Shown: positions 32,028 through 44,277, numbered from the stretch's first letter. The stretch: DNA of 64,000 nt from Diphasiastrum complanatum (GCA_029204225.1 CM055093.1:3460974-3524973), one strand, 5' to 3'. The notes: a model not told the origin generated them from the sequence alone. A program made the numbers and translations.

Positions 32028-33825
32028 CAGAACTAGTAGAGATGTACTTTTTGATGAATCTCTCCAAGCCAAAGGAAAGGTGACTTCAAACAACACTCAA
32101 CTTGACAAGGATCATGTTATGGCCGAGGAGGAGCTTCATGAAGATGAAGACCAAGTGAAACTTACTCAAAGTCCAAGGGTGCCAAGAAGATCAACAAGGA
32201 CAAGGACTTAGCCATCAAGGCTCACTTATAGGGACAAAGGGGAGCAAAGGGAAGACTCTCAACTACTCAACTCTTATACTTTCTTGACTACTATGCTTGA
32301 AGGACCAACTAGTTTTGAGGAAGCAAATAAGTCTCAATATTGGAGGAAAGCTATGCAAGTAGAGTTTGATGCATTGATGGAAAATCAAACTTGGAAGCTT
32401 GTTGATTTACCTTATGGAAAGAAGCTTATTACTTGTAAATGGATATATAGATTGAAAAATAATCAAGATGGTTCCATTCATAAGTATAAAGCTAGACTTG
32501 TAGCAAAAGGTTTTTTGCAAGTCAAAGGCATATATTATGATGAAAACTTTGCACCTGTTGCAAAGCTTGTAACTATTAGATTAATCATATGTCTTGCAGC
32601 TTCTTTCAAATGGGAGCTCTTCCAACTTGATTTGACAAACGCTTTCTTGAATGGATTCTTCGAAGAGGAAATCTACATGTGCCAACCCGAGGGCTTCATC
32701 AAAGAAGGAGAAGAAGACAAGGTGTGTTTCTTGAAGAAGAGTCTTTATGAACTCAAGCAAGCACCAAGAGCATGGTACTCTAGGTTGCATTCCTATCTTA
32801 TTTCCATTAGATTTGTTGTAAGTTTTAAAGAACCATCATTGTACTGCAAATGTAATGATGGGAAGATCATTATCTTAGTTTTATATGTTGATGACATTAT
32901 ACTCAGAGGAAATGATCTAGATGGCATCAAAAATGTAAAAATTGGCTTGTCTAGTGAATTTAGAATGGTAGATCTAGGACTTCTTCAAGTTATACTTGGA
33001 ATAGAAGTTACTAGAAGTAATGATTTTACTTTCATATGTCAATCTAAGTATGCTAGATCAATCTTAGCAAAATTTGGCATGATTGATTGTAAAGGAGTTG
33101 AAACTCCCATGGAATTAAGTGTAAAAGTTTCTAAGGAAAGTGATGAAGCATCATTTGAGGACATCTCTACCTATAGGATGCTTATTGGTTCCTAGATGTT
33201 AGTTTTTGTGTTGTCAAATTAAGTCAATACATGCAAAGTCCATTAATATGTCATTGGAAAGGAGCAAAAAAGGTGTTAAGGTACTTCTTGGCTACAAAAG
33301 ATTTTGGCATAGTTTATGAAAGGACTAATATTTGTATAAGAGCATATTTGGACTCAAGTTTTGTAGGTGACAAGATGGATCGAAGATCCATAAGTGCATT
33401 TTCTACATTCTTATGTGGAGGAGCTATATCTTAGCTTTCCAAAAAGCAAGATACCATCTCTCTTTCATCAACAGAATCTGAGTATAAAGCTATGACAACA
33501 ACAACAAAGGAGGTTTTGCGGCTTAAAAGACTTTTGGAGGAGCTACATGTGATCAAGGATGAAGATAGTCCATGCATATATTGTGACAATCAAGCAGCTC
33601 AACAACTTGCAAACAATCTAGTCTTCCATGCCTGAACAAAGCACATTGAGATTTCACATCATTTCGTGAGGGAGAAATTGCAAGCGAAGGAGAACAAGCT
33701 TATTCATGTTTCATCATTAGATTGCATTGCTGATATACTCACCAAGGCATTGCCTAAATATCTATTTTTAAAATTAAGATTGGCTCTTGGAGTTATAGAT
33801 AGATCTACGCTAGATTTACCAAGCT
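32028..33825 (+). pseudogene. Copia pol pseudogene (RT-RNase H), 5' truncated
   Basis: Starts in the integrase C-terminus ('SRDVLFDESLQAKGK', about 32033). It holds a long open RT stretch from 32284 to 33195: 'CKWIYRLKNNQDGSIHKYKA', 'VTIRLIICLAAS', 'YVDDIILRG' (YVDD at about 32886) and 'LLQVILGIEVTRS'. A stop and deletion at about 33195 remove the start of RNase H. 'LDSSFVGDKMDRRSISAF' (about 33350), 'STESEYKAM' and 'CDNQAAQQLANN' complete it, with further stops at 33433 and 33634. It is related to but clearly different from the young copia element, and is non-functional. Confidence 0.9.
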
Positions 33826-33839
33826 AGATTTTTGAGGAG

Positions 33840-34600
33840 TGTGAAAAATGCAAAAATAAGCTTGGTAGAGGCCAAAAAACTTGTATATAGGACAAACACA
33901 CATGTGCGGAGCCTGTTTCCACGTGTGAAACTAGTGTACTTGTCATGTACCATAATCATTTATGTTGTACATATGATGTAATTCAAGTTTCAGTGGCTAA
34001 AATGGCCAAAAACTAGTTTTCTAGATATATGACACATAGCATCAATCTATTGATTGCATGAGCCAAATACTTTTGATAGGTGTCATATCCCATGTGTAGA
34101 GGACAGTCACACGTGTGGAAATAGCTGAAGTAGGCAAGTTTTTGCTTCTAGAAGATTTCTATGAAGACCTCCATATAGTAGGAAATTGGACAAAAAATGC
34201 CCAAAATAGAAAGTCTGATCCAAGTGTCAAAATTGCATGATGATGACAAGGCATCCTCACACGTGTGAGATCTGATGCATGATCAGTACCTCGAGCTCCA
34301 AGAAGTGTATATATAGAGGCATATTTGGCCACAATCAATATGAAACATCAATCTTGGTTTTGAAAGCGATTTTGTGTAATTCTCTCTATTTGTCTGAATT
34401 TGTTTTGATTGTTTTGAGGTTCTATCATAGTGTACTTTATTCTCAGGTTGGAGTCTGTACTCTGATAGGGTTTCACACGTGTGAAACCAGCAAGTACATT
34501 TACCTTCATTAAACGATTCTTCTTGTTAAGATTTTATGTCTAGAATTGATCTAGATTGATCTTAATCTTTTGTAGATTGATAGATCAAGTAAATCTAATA
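33840..34600 (+). repeat. 3' LTR of the truncated copia element, G-box rich and itself truncated
   Basis: Begins TGTGAAAAATGC right after a purine tract (TTTTTGAGGAG). It contains five CACGTG-type words, including the perfect 16-bp palindrome TTTCACACGTGTGAAA at 34471-34486 and TCACACGTGTGA at 34257-34268. The last 90 bp resemble the LTR end at 1-148, but the final part is missing after about 34600, so no target duplication can be seen. Confidence 0.75.
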
Positions 34601-35410
34601 CATGGGCATGAGTTAAAAAAAAAATTGTTGTAATCTGCATCCAGTGTTCGGTTAATATAAGTAAAGTCAAATAATTATATAGAGCTCGACCATGGTACAC
34701 TTGAATGGCATGGATTTGCCCAAGTTGTTCGGCGCTTGGACTCCCGGTAAACTAATACGGGAGGCTTGTGGGGGCTAGTATAGCACGGTGGTGCTCTAGC
34801 ACCTAGCGCTGTGACCATCGCCCAGTCTCTGTCCATAAGTGTAATGAAAGATAATTGCTTACATGTAGAATGTATATGTGAAACTAATACGTTCTTTTTG
34901 CTCCTTTACTGATCAGTATGGCTTCTGCCCTGATACGGCTACGTTAAAAGTGTAGAACATATTGCTAAGTTATGAAATGAATGATTGGGAAGATTGGACG
35001 TACTTGTTTTTAATGCAACCTAGCTGATAAAGTAGTGAATCTTGTTTCAGACATGGATAACAACTGATGCTCAGCTATGACACATGCCTTTCTCACGCGA
35101 CTAGCTTGTGTAGTTTTGTTGTGTGGGATGGTGGTAGGTAACAGCCGAGTGTCTTAAAACTTGCTTTGCTTTATAGTACTCTACACTATTAAACTTTATA
35201 CAGCTGTATTTTTACATGTTATGCTATAAATTGAAGGGTTCAAAGGGTTTGGTCTTGAATTGTCAAGAGGGGCTATGTGAAATCTTATTACTCTCTCTCT
35301 AGCATCTCTGATGTCACCCCGACTACCCTTTGGTCGGGGTAGCACCTAACCTTTACCTTTACTTGTATTATATGGCTAACAAGGTCTATTGTATGATGTA
35401 GTCCACATGA
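34601..35410. other. DNA without a recognisable gene
   Basis: Mixed-composition sequence with a GC-richer patch at about 34690-34830 and an 8-bp stem hairpin at 35316-35340 (ACCCCGAC … GTCGGGGT). Nothing codes for a known protein. Confidence 0.4.
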
Positions 35411-36273
35411 TGGTTTCATGATGCGGTCACTCTTGGCTATGGGGAGCCCCTTCCTCCTCCTAGTCCTTTTGTTCAAACTATTATATGTTACATGAAGAAG
35501 GCTGTTGAAGTTCACAATTTGATTACTGCTTATGATATGACTACTTGTAATGTTGTTGGCCCGGATAATAAAATTATTTGCCTTGTTGATTTGATGTGCA
35601 TCATGAATTGGATCAAAATTTATACGGATTTTATTAAAAAGAAGGAACCCTTAGCATGCTTGAAAAAATCTATATGGAACTTTCAAACTATGCTAAACAA
35701 ATTGCTGCTAAGGAAAAATTTTGTAATACGCATATTCGAAAAGTATTTGCTTGCTTGGAAAAAGAAAATGGTGAATCCTCTATTGATACCCCTGTCCCTA
35801 CTACCGCTCCTACTTCACCTCACCCTTTGATTTTTACCAAAGACCTTGATGAAGACAATGCTTCTCAATTAGAGTCTTTCTCACAAGAAATATGTGATGT
35901 GGAAAATTAATCTGCCTTTGAATTTTGTCAAGCCAATAGTTGCCAAGTACCATTGATACCTAGTCGTGTCATTGAGTTTAAATATGCAAAAACTACTTAT
36001 AAACTTTGGAGCCTTCCTTCTGTCAACTTCCTTGCACCTATCTCTATTGAGCTCTGGATCGCTCTTGCTCATCTCACTGATGTAGAAGTCCAAGCATGCA
36101 AGCTTGCTGCTTTGCATAAGAATCCTTCTTTTGATACTCCTATTGTCTTTGATATTGTTATCAAGATGAGCAGGTTTGAACCTTCAAGATGTCCTTTTGA
36201 GCATACTTGGGCTAGAATTAGAGGCCATTTTGACACTGGCTTTAACAGAATGAACCTTATGTTTTGGTTTTGA
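35411..36273 (+). pseudogene. Unidentified broken ORF
   Basis: With one frameshift near 35650 and one stop (TAA at about 35908), a single reading of roughly 285 codons runs from about 35411 to the TGA at 36273. Recognisable stretches are 'LGYGEPLPPPSPFVQ' (about 35432), 'CNVVGPDNKIICLVDL' (about 35546), 'YMELSNYAKQIAAKEKFCN' (about 35671) and 'FEHTWARIRGHFDTGFN' (about 36197). It is predicted soluble, with no signal or membrane segment and no motif I know. It lies between two copia elements and may be a retroelement-borne or captured gene remnant. I cannot name it. Confidence 0.4.
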
Positions 36274-36744
36274 GTTATGCAATTTGATATTAATTATAAT
36301 TATGTTGTATTGGACAACATCATTCATGATGGACTATAGGTGAGATTATTGAGTTTGTGATTGACTTTGTGACATGAGAAGGTTATTATGTTAGCTGGTT
36401 GCTCAAAGCAACAAATCGTTTTTATATTAGATGAAAGGATGTTAGATGCTAGAAAATGTGAAACATAGTTGAAGTTTTAACATATACTTGAAATTTAGTG
36501 TTATTAGTATTATTTCATATTTGATTGTATATAATTTGTCAAACATAGTTGGAGTTACAACATAGACTTCAAATATACGTTCTTCATTCATGAGCAACGA
36601 ATGTTGCTTGGTGGCTTTTCATTTTGTAGTAGAAGTATATTGGAGAGTGATCAAACCAATATGCATAAGTCGAACCAAATTGGCATTCATGGTTGTTACA
36701 ATGTGTCCATATGTGGTCAAGTTAAGAGTTGTATAGGATTGTTG

Positions 36745-37477
36745 TGTCAGAAATGGTGAACTCCTACAACTTTGTCGCAGCACGAACAAGAGGCGAAAGT
36801 CGAACGAGAACAATTCGCGACAGTCAACGTGTCTTTGACTCGAAGCACGAATGATTCGCGAATCGTAAACACACCTCTAGGGATGCAAAACGAAAACTAC
36901 GAAAAGAACGAAAGCACACGAAGAGAAGTCTTTCGCGCTGCCATCTGGCAGCTCAACGGGCTTCACGCCCAGCTGAAACAAATAGCAACAACGAAGACTA
37001 ACTAACTAGTTGATTGGCATTAACTAGTCTTGGGATTCTACGTTTGGCTATCTTAAAAACTCCACATAGTGGAGGTATAAACGATCCTCTCTGGATTATA
37101 ACGAAAAGAGTGAAAAGAGAGAGAATACAAAGATCTGTAAGAAACAGAGAGAGACGTAGCGAATAGAGTAAAAAAGTAAAATACCATAGTTGTGCATGAA
37201 AGTATGCCAACGAGCAGAACACAGCGAAGAGAGTCAATCCGCCAATGAGCGAGACACTGACGATCTCGCTCTAAAACCAAACTGATAATATAGTCGTTCC
37301 ATTTCGTGTATCTCTTGGTATTGTGTTGTGTCTCTTGATTGCTAGAATAAAAAATGTTCTGTGATGCATAGTCGAGTGTCTGGGATCCTGTAAGGGCTTC
37401 CGCATGAAAAGATAATTGTTCGCGAATCAGAAGAGAAAAGACGAACACGAAACAGTCTCTCCCTCGCTTCTGCGACA
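36745..37477 (+). repeat. 5' LTR of the inverted-gag copia element
   Basis: 733 bp, TGTCAGAAATGG … TTCTGCGACA, followed directly by TGGTATCAGAGC. It aligns with 41484-42128. Confidence 0.9.
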
Positions 37478-37489
37478 TGGTATCAGAGC
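37478..37489 (+). other. tRNA-iMet primer binding site
   Basis: TGGTATCAGAGC, without a gap after the LTR. Confidence 0.9.
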
Positions 37490-38310
37490 TTACAAGTCAT
37501 CACTACTGATATCCCATAGTTGTATGTAGAATGCCCTTTCTTCTTGCAGTGCATGCAAGCTATTGCTGGATTGAACCAGTATTTGTTGGCCGTACGGCCT
37601 GGTTTGTGGCTGTGATTGTAGGAAGAAGATTGTTGATTCGAGGACTTCATCTTCTCGAATCTTGGCTTGTTTTTGTTCTTCTTCTTTCCTTTCGTGAAGA
37701 GAGCCTTCTCTTGATCACTACTTCCCTCTCCTTCGTCTCTCATCAGTCTCTCATCAGCGACAAGACTGACTGCTTTGTCGAATGTCATATCTGGTAGACT
37801 CAATATGAGCATTCTCAGTGGCTGATAGGACGTTGATAGAGATTTCATGAAGTACATCAGTTGTTGTGGTGTTGGGACCTAATGCTCCTGTCCTGATGCA
37901 GCGAGTTGAGCGAAGATCGTTCGGATCTTTTCAACGTGTTGATCCAACTGGTTGTCATCCCACCGTATTGATTGCAGCTGATTGTGAAGGTTCATGACTG
38001 AAGCTGCAATCCTCACTTCATACTTATGCTTCAATCTTTCCCATGCTGCATGGCTGCTTTCGTAGTCTTCAATCTGCATGAGTAGATCCTCATTTATGGA
38101 CGAAACGATGATCGCCAATGTGCGCTCATCCTTTCCGATCCATTCAGCTCTCCTCGGGTCTCCCTCTGGAGGCTGCACCTCTGAGAGCTCGGTCACCGAC
38201 CAGATGCCTTCGCCCTTCAAGAGTGTTTTGATTTTGAGTTTCCAAATTCTATAATTTGTACCATCAAGACTGATTGCTACTCTGAGATTCGAACCAAAAA
38301 GAAAAAACAA
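37490..38310 (-). pseudogene. Copia gag, inverted within its own element
   Basis: On the minus strand, the N-terminus 'SNLRVAISLDGTNYRIWKLK' lies at 38288 and the frame runs leftward. It passes through 'HAAWERLKHKYEVRI' and 'LHNQLQSIRWDDNQLDQHVE', one stop (TAG at about 37877), 'YFMKSLSTSYQPLRMLILSL', a Lys-rich region, and the zinc knuckle CMHCKKKGHSTYNY near 37530-37560 (last Cys replaced by Tyr). This is a complete copia Gag order, but opposite to the LTRs, primer site and pol of the same element. Breakpoints lie close to 37495 and 38325. The segment cannot be expressed from the LTR promoter. Confidence 0.88.
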
Positions 38311-38369
38311 AGCTGAAAGACAAACATTGCAAAGTCATCAAAAGATGTTGAAAGAGGTGACGAAGCTTT

Positions 38370-41330
38370 CACGATACTCGACGAAGCTTCGACAAGCTAC
38401 TCTGAACACGACTACGATGTAGTCATTGATTCAGGAGCAACATCTCACATAACCTACAACAAGAAGATCTTGATCAACTTTCGCGAACTCGAAAATGATA
38501 GAGCAGTGATTCTAGGCGATGGAAACAGACACGATGTCAAAGGCATCGGCTCTCTATAGCTACGAACACTGTCAGGCCAAGAAGAGCTGACAGGAGCACT
38601 CTATGTGCCCTCACTCAGAAAGGATCTGCTATCTGTCTCCAAGATGGCAGATCTAGGCATTTGAGTTTTGTTCGACGGCAACACTTGACGTATGATCAAG
38701 AAGACGACAAACAAGTTGCTGACGGTCGGATGCAGAGAAGGAAATCTCTACCAGGCCAAAATAATCGGCAACTCTAAAAGCATGCTAAATGCTTCAAAAA
38801 ACGAAAATCAGCTCTGGCATAGAAGAATGTATCATCTAAACATGCGGAGCCTGTATGACATGAGCAGAAAGGGCATTGTCACAGGTCTCAAGATTTCAAG
38901 ATCTGAGACTGAGTTTTGCGAAGCTTGTCATAAAGGCAAGCAACATCGGAATCCATTCACACACGAGGAAGGAAGAGCCAAGAAAGTTCTTGAGCTTGTC
39001 CACTCTGATGTGTGTGGACCGATGAAAATAGATTCGCTCTCAGGTTCGAGATATTTTCTAATGTTCATAGATAATTACAACCGAATGACCACGATCTACT
39101 ACTTGAAGAAGAAATCTGAAGTATTTCATTCTTTCAAGAAGTTCGTGGCGTTCGTAGAGCGACACACCTCGAAAAAGATATAGATCCTTAGATCTAACAA
39201 TGGAGGTGAATACAAAAGCACAGAATTCTCAAGATTCTGTGAAGAACAGGGGATCCAACACCAGTTCACTCCTGCATACACACCAGAATACAATGGTCTA
39301 GCAAAAAGAAAAATAGAACGCTAGTCCAAGGAGCCAGATGCATGATAGCACGGGCTCAATTGCCAAGCCAATTCTGGGCCGAGGCAATAGCTGCAACTGT
39401 ACACCTACAAAACAGATCTACAATGACAACGTTGGAGAACAAAATACCATACGAAATGTGGACAGACAGAAAGCCCGATCTATCATACGTACACGTGTTT
39501 GGATGTGCAGCATACAAGCACATTCCAAAGGAAAAGATAAACAAGCTCGATGACAAATTCGAGCAAACAATCATGGTCGGATACTCGAACGGAACACGTG
39601 TGTACAAACTCTACGATCCAACCACAAAGAAGGTTGTTTCGAACAAAGATGTGAAGTTCGACGAGTCCACATTCCCTGGACTGAAAGACCAAAGAGGACA
39701 TGAGATCTTCACACTGCTGCTTATTCAAGAGGGAGATTGAGGACATACATCAAATCATAATGCAGAGTCCCAGACTCCAGAGCAGCAAGAAGCAGAGGAT
39801 CGACCCCACGAACAAGAAATGTTCGAGCAGTGACGAAATAAACCTCGAAGATCAACGAGACAAAGAAGACCTCTAGACCGCTACTTTGACAATCTTCAAT
39901 GGAGCGAAGACACACATTACGAATACTACAGCTTCGTTGAAGAGCCAACAACGTACCAAAAAGTTATCCATAGTCCAGAGGGAGAATTTTGGAAGCAGGC
40001 AATGTCAGAGGAGATCGAGTCGATGAGGCAAAACGAGGCATGGACATTAGAGCCACTGCTAAAATCAGATGGCATTATTGGCCGCTACAAAGCAAGGCTT
40101 GTCACGAAGGGCTACACGTAGAGATATGGTGTCGGCTATTTCGACACATATTCGTCCATGGTGAAGATGACAAGCATAAGGCTACTCCTTGCATACACCA
40201 CACAGTACAATCTAGAGATTCACCAGATTGACGTGAAAACAGCCTTTCTCCACGGAGATCTAGAGGAGAAAATCTTCATGAAGCAACCTGAAGGCTATGA
40301 AGACCCCGACAACAGACAATATGTCTGTCGATTGCAGAGATGCATCTATGGTCTAAAACAGGCATCACGGGCCTGGTACAAAAAGCTTGATGGTATTCTG
40401 AAGTCTCTAGACTTCAACCCTACTCAACCAAACTACAATGTCTACATCAAAAGAGGAGAAAATGATTTTGTGAGACTGACCATTTTCGTGGATGATTCGT
40501 TGATGATAGGAAACTCCTTGATGTTGATCAAAGACACGAAGAGTCAGATTTTTGAAAGCTACGAAATCACAAATCTTGGAGAAGCAACAAAATGCATAGG
40601 ACTGGAGATCAGAAGAGATCAAACAAATGGCGAAATGCACTTGAGTCAGTCAGAATATGTCAGAAAAGTGTTGAAGCAGTACCACATGATGGACTGCAAA
40701 GAGAAAGCCACACCAATGATAGCTGGAGCCAAGCTCACGAAACAGGATTGCCCAAAAACAGAACTAGAAGAACAGAAGATGACAGGTATAACCTATCAAA
40801 ACTTAATCGGGAGTATGATGTACTTGACCATTTGTACCAGACCGGATCTGGCCTTCTCTGTTTACGCATTGAGCTAATTCTGTTCCAATCCTGGTCTAGC
40901 ACGTTGGCAAATGGCCAAACGAATCCTACAGTATCTGAAGAGTACCCAGAATATTAGATTAACCTACAGAGCTAGAAACGAAGAGAAAAGATTCGAGCTG
41001 CATCACTACAGTGATGCGAGCTGGGCGAGCTGCAAAGATGACAACAAGTCCATTACTGGGGGATGTAGAATAGTGTGCGGAGATGCAATTAGCTGGATAT
41101 GCAAAAAGCAAACCCTGGTAGCTCAATCCTCTTGCAAAGTTGAGTATGTCACAGCCTCGAAAGTGGTGAATGAGGTAGTGTGGCTGCAGATGATGTTGGA
41201 GGCAATCGGGATACCACAAGAGGGACCAAGCATGATGATGATGAACTCTCAGAGTGCCATCTATCTATCTCAGAATCCTGTCTTCCATTCAAAGACGAAG
41301 CACATTCCTCTGAAATACCATCACATTTGA
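38370..41330 (+). pseudogene. Copia pol pseudogene (protease, integrase, RT, RNase H)
   Basis: Protease 'VVIDSGATSHITYN' (about 38420). Integrase: 'LWHRRMYHLNMRSL' and 'CEACHKGKQHRNPF', catalytic Asp in 'LVHSDVCGP', Asp lost as 'RSNNGGEY' (Asp to Asn, about 39195), Glu region altered 'NGLAKRKIER' (about 39290). RT: 'EDPDNRQYVCRLQRCIYGLK' and 'FVDDSLMIGNS' (FVDD at about 40486). RNase H: 'HHYSDASWASCKDDNKS' and 'MNSQSAIYLSQNP'. Stops at 38558, 38664, 39181 and 40875 and several frameshifts inactivate it. Two of the three integrase catalytic residues look changed. Confidence 0.9.
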
Positions 41331-41483
41331 GATTTGATCTCGAAAGGAGAGCTCCAGGTCCAATTCATAAAATTAGAAAGTATGATTGCAGATCTCCTCA
41401 CAAAACCGCTCGGCAAGCCACTCTTTACCAAGCAAAGAGAGGCAATTGGATAAACGATCAAAGCTGCAAGGTTCAAGAGGGAG

Positions 41484-42128
41484 TGTTAGAAATGGTGAAC
41501 TCATGCAACTTTGTCGCAACACGAACAAGACACGAAGGTCGAACGAGAACAATTCGCGACAGTCAACGTGTCGTTGACTCGAAGCACAAACGATTCGCAA
41601 ATCAATCGCGAATTGTAAACACACCTCCAGGGACGCAAAATGAAAACTACAAAAAGAAACAAAAAGAATGAAAACACACGAAGAGAAGTCTTTCGCCTGC
41701 CAGCTGGCAACTCAACGGGCTTCACGCCCAGCTGAAACGAATAGCAACAATGGAGACTAACTAACTAGTTGATTGGCATTAACTGGTCTTGTGATTCTAC
41801 GTTTGGCTATCTTAAAAACTCCACATAGTGGAGGTATAAACGATCATCTCTGGATCATAACAAAAAGAGTGAAAAGAGAGAGAATACAGAGATCTGTAAA
41901 AAACAGAGAGAGACGTAGCAAATAGAGTAAAAAGATAAAATACCATAGTTGTGCATGAAAGTCTGCCAATGAACAGAGCACAGCGAAAGAGCAGAGAGTC
42001 AATCCACCAACAAGTGAGACACTGACGATAATACAGTCGCTCCATTTCGTGTATCTCTTGGTCTTGTTTTGTGTCTCTTGATTGCTAGAATAAAATATGT
42101 TCTATGATGCGTAGTCGAGTGTCTGGGA
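41484..42128 (+). repeat. 3' LTR of the inverted-gag copia element, truncated
   Basis: TGTTAGAAATGG … 'gtcgagtgtctggga'. It follows the purine-rich 'caagagggag' and ends about 95 bp short of the 5' LTR's end, at the junction with gypsy C. Confidence 0.88.
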
Positions 42129-42239
42129 GGGTTATTTGGTGCACTTAACCTAGTCGGTGAACATGAACATATGATCAATGATGAAATGGCTTATCCGATC
42201 ACTAACTATCTCCACTGGGCATCCAAAGCAATCAGGATC
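42129..42239 (+). other. Short unassigned junction segment between copia LTR and gypsy C
   Basis: 110 bp with a short open reading ('GEHEHMINDEMAYPITNYL'). It may be gypsy internal sequence upstream of integrase or a filler at the rearrangement point. Its origin is not clear. Confidence 0.3.
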
Positions 42240-43198
42240 TTAGTGGCCAACGATTCATAAGGATACGGAGGAATACTTAAAAAAGTGCGATGTGTGCCAA
42301 AGGGCAAGAAGGCCAACCTACTGCACCCGGTCTTAGCCCAAGCACCATTTGAGAAGTGGGGATTGGATTACATCGGTCCAATTCACCCTGCGACAAGGAG
42401 TTCCTAGGCTTGATACATAATCGTAGCCATAGACTACCTCACCAAATGGGTCGAAGCCAAGGCAGTAAGACTAGTTGATGCTAGGATCAATGCCAAGTTC
42501 CTTTATGAAAATATCATTATACGCTTCGGATGCCCAGTAGAGCTAGTCTGCAATCACGGGAGCCATTTCATCAATGAGACCATCAAGGTCCTGTTGGAGG
42601 AATTCTTCGTGATCCACAGAACCAGTATGCCTTATTATCCTCGTGGTAATGGGCAAGCAGAGTCATCCAATAAGATCACGTGTAGCGTGCTCATGGAAAC
42701 AGTTGAAGCTAGCAGATCAGATTGGGAACATAAGCTGCATGCTGCACTGTGGGCATTCAGGACATCATATAAAGGAAGAACTGATCAAACACCTTTTCAA
42801 CTAGTATATGGTCAGGATGTTGTGATGCCAGTAGAGTTTTTAGTTCCTTCATTAAGGATTGCCACCATGCAACATCTTAGTGAGTCCAAATCTCTACAGC
42901 TACGTAACGAAGCTCTACATAAACTCTGTGAAACACGCTTACTAGCTGTGCATGCACTGGCAGCTGAAAAGGAAAGACACAAAGCATGGCATGATTGCAG
43001 GTTACAAAAGAAGAATCTTTGTCCGGAGATCTGGTCCTGATGTATAAAACCAAGGCGATCAAAGGGAAATTAAAATTTATAGGCGAAGGTCCCTATCGGA
43101 TCAAGGAAATTCTTAATCATGGAGCCGTAAATTTAGAAAAGTTAGATGGGACACCATTCGATACACCCATCAACGGTAGCCGGTTGCACAAGTACTAG
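42240..43198 (+). pseudogene. Gypsy C: integrase pseudogene
   Basis: A second copy of the integrase seen at 27260-28230, starting inside the zinc finger ('KCDVCQRARR', about 42285). The first catalytic Asp is kept in 'GLDYIGPIHP' (about 42364). The second motif reads 'VCNHGSHFI', with Asp changed to Asn (about 42547), and Glu is kept in 'NGQAESSNK' (about 42655). The C-terminal module (43020-43198, 'GKLKFIGEGPYRIKEILNHG') is better kept than in B and ends with a stop after 'GSRLHKY'. A frameshift near 43015 separates it from the core. Confidence 0.88.
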
Positions 43199-44277
43199 CC
43201 ACTATAGTGAGATAGATCCAGATTGGTGGGGGCACGTTACAAAAAGCTAATCTGCTAAGCCATCACCGCTAGATATAAGAAGATCAAGCCAAGATCAAGC
43301 TAAATCCATCAAGATTCAGCCAGATTTGGCAAGATCGGGAAAATCCATCAGAAACCAGATCTAGATAGGATCATCAGATTGACTGAGGGATCTGTTACCA
43401 AGTATCATCAGAACTTCCAGAGAACTACCGACAGTCAGATCAAGCCTGGATGAAGCTGATTAGCAGTTTACATAAATTAAAAATCAGAAAATCTCAAGAT
43501 CTCATCAAAAAAACACTCTAAAAGAGCACTTTTTCATGATTTTTTTAGATCCCTTGGGAGATAGCTCTTGAGACTTGGATAGTCACTAGATCTGACTCAG
43601 ATGCATCCATGAAAATCTCTACGAGAGTTTCTGATGGAGGAATCACCATTTTTTAGTGTGTGCGAGGGTTTCCAAAAGCTGAATTTTTAGAACCCCCGCA
43701 GAGCATCAAGATCAACTTACCAACCCTCGCAAGGTGGCGAAATGGAATCATAGCAATGAAATTAGCCTGCCTACATGGTCTAATCTTGAAAATCCAATCA
43801 CATGAACAAATTGTGCGAGAGATCACTTCCTGCGAGAGTTGAAACCTCGCAGACAACTTGAACCCTCGCAGAACCTTCGCATAGCAGTCAAATCACCTTT
43901 TGAACTCTCGCAGACTTCCTTGAGGTCTTAGAATTTTGTAAAGAAGGTGCTTGCAAAAATTTGGGTGGAACTAAACAAGGGAAAGTGGATTTCACCTAAT
44001 ACGCACTCTAAATTCTACTATATAAGGGCTGAATTTGAGTCATTTGTCACATTTGCTAGCGAAGCTCTGCCAAAATCTACACTAGAATTACCAAGTTTTC
44101 CGTTTGTGACCAAACTTTCTACCAGCTATCATCCGATCATACTGAACACTAATCTGCGCTCTAAACTACACTTCTTGTCATCCAACACTCGTTGTTCACA
44201 GTTTTCTGCCGTTTCCACACCTTTTTTCATTTTTCATCGTTTTCCTACTTTTTTGATCTCTAATCATCACTGCTAAC
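43199..44277 (+). repeat. Non-coding spacer between pol and ORF3 of gypsy C
   Basis: Equivalent of 28233-29338. It holds TGCGAGAGTT at 43831-43840 and complementary forms (ccaaccctcgcaag about 43720, gaaacctcgcagac about 43841, gaaccctcgcagaac about 43860, gaactctcgcagac about 43901). No coding frame. Confidence 0.78.

Larger units (their letters stand above)
36745..42128 (+). mobile_element. Copia element with an internally inverted gag, 3' LTR truncated
   Basis: 5' LTR 36745-37477, primer site 37478-37489, minus-strand gag 37490-38320, plus-strand protease-integrase-RT-RNase H 38370-41330, 3' LTR 41484-42128. The 3' LTR lacks its last 90-100 bp and runs straight into gypsy C at about 42129. 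The two LTRs are clearly alike but differ by many substitutions and indels, so the insertion is old. There is no target duplication because the 3' end is lost. Confidence 0.9.

Noticed and set aside
35316-35352. Hairpin followed by CTAA, resembling a Helitron 3' end
   Set aside because: The base after CTAA is C, not the T expected at a Helitron target, and no matching 5' TC end or Helitron protein is near.
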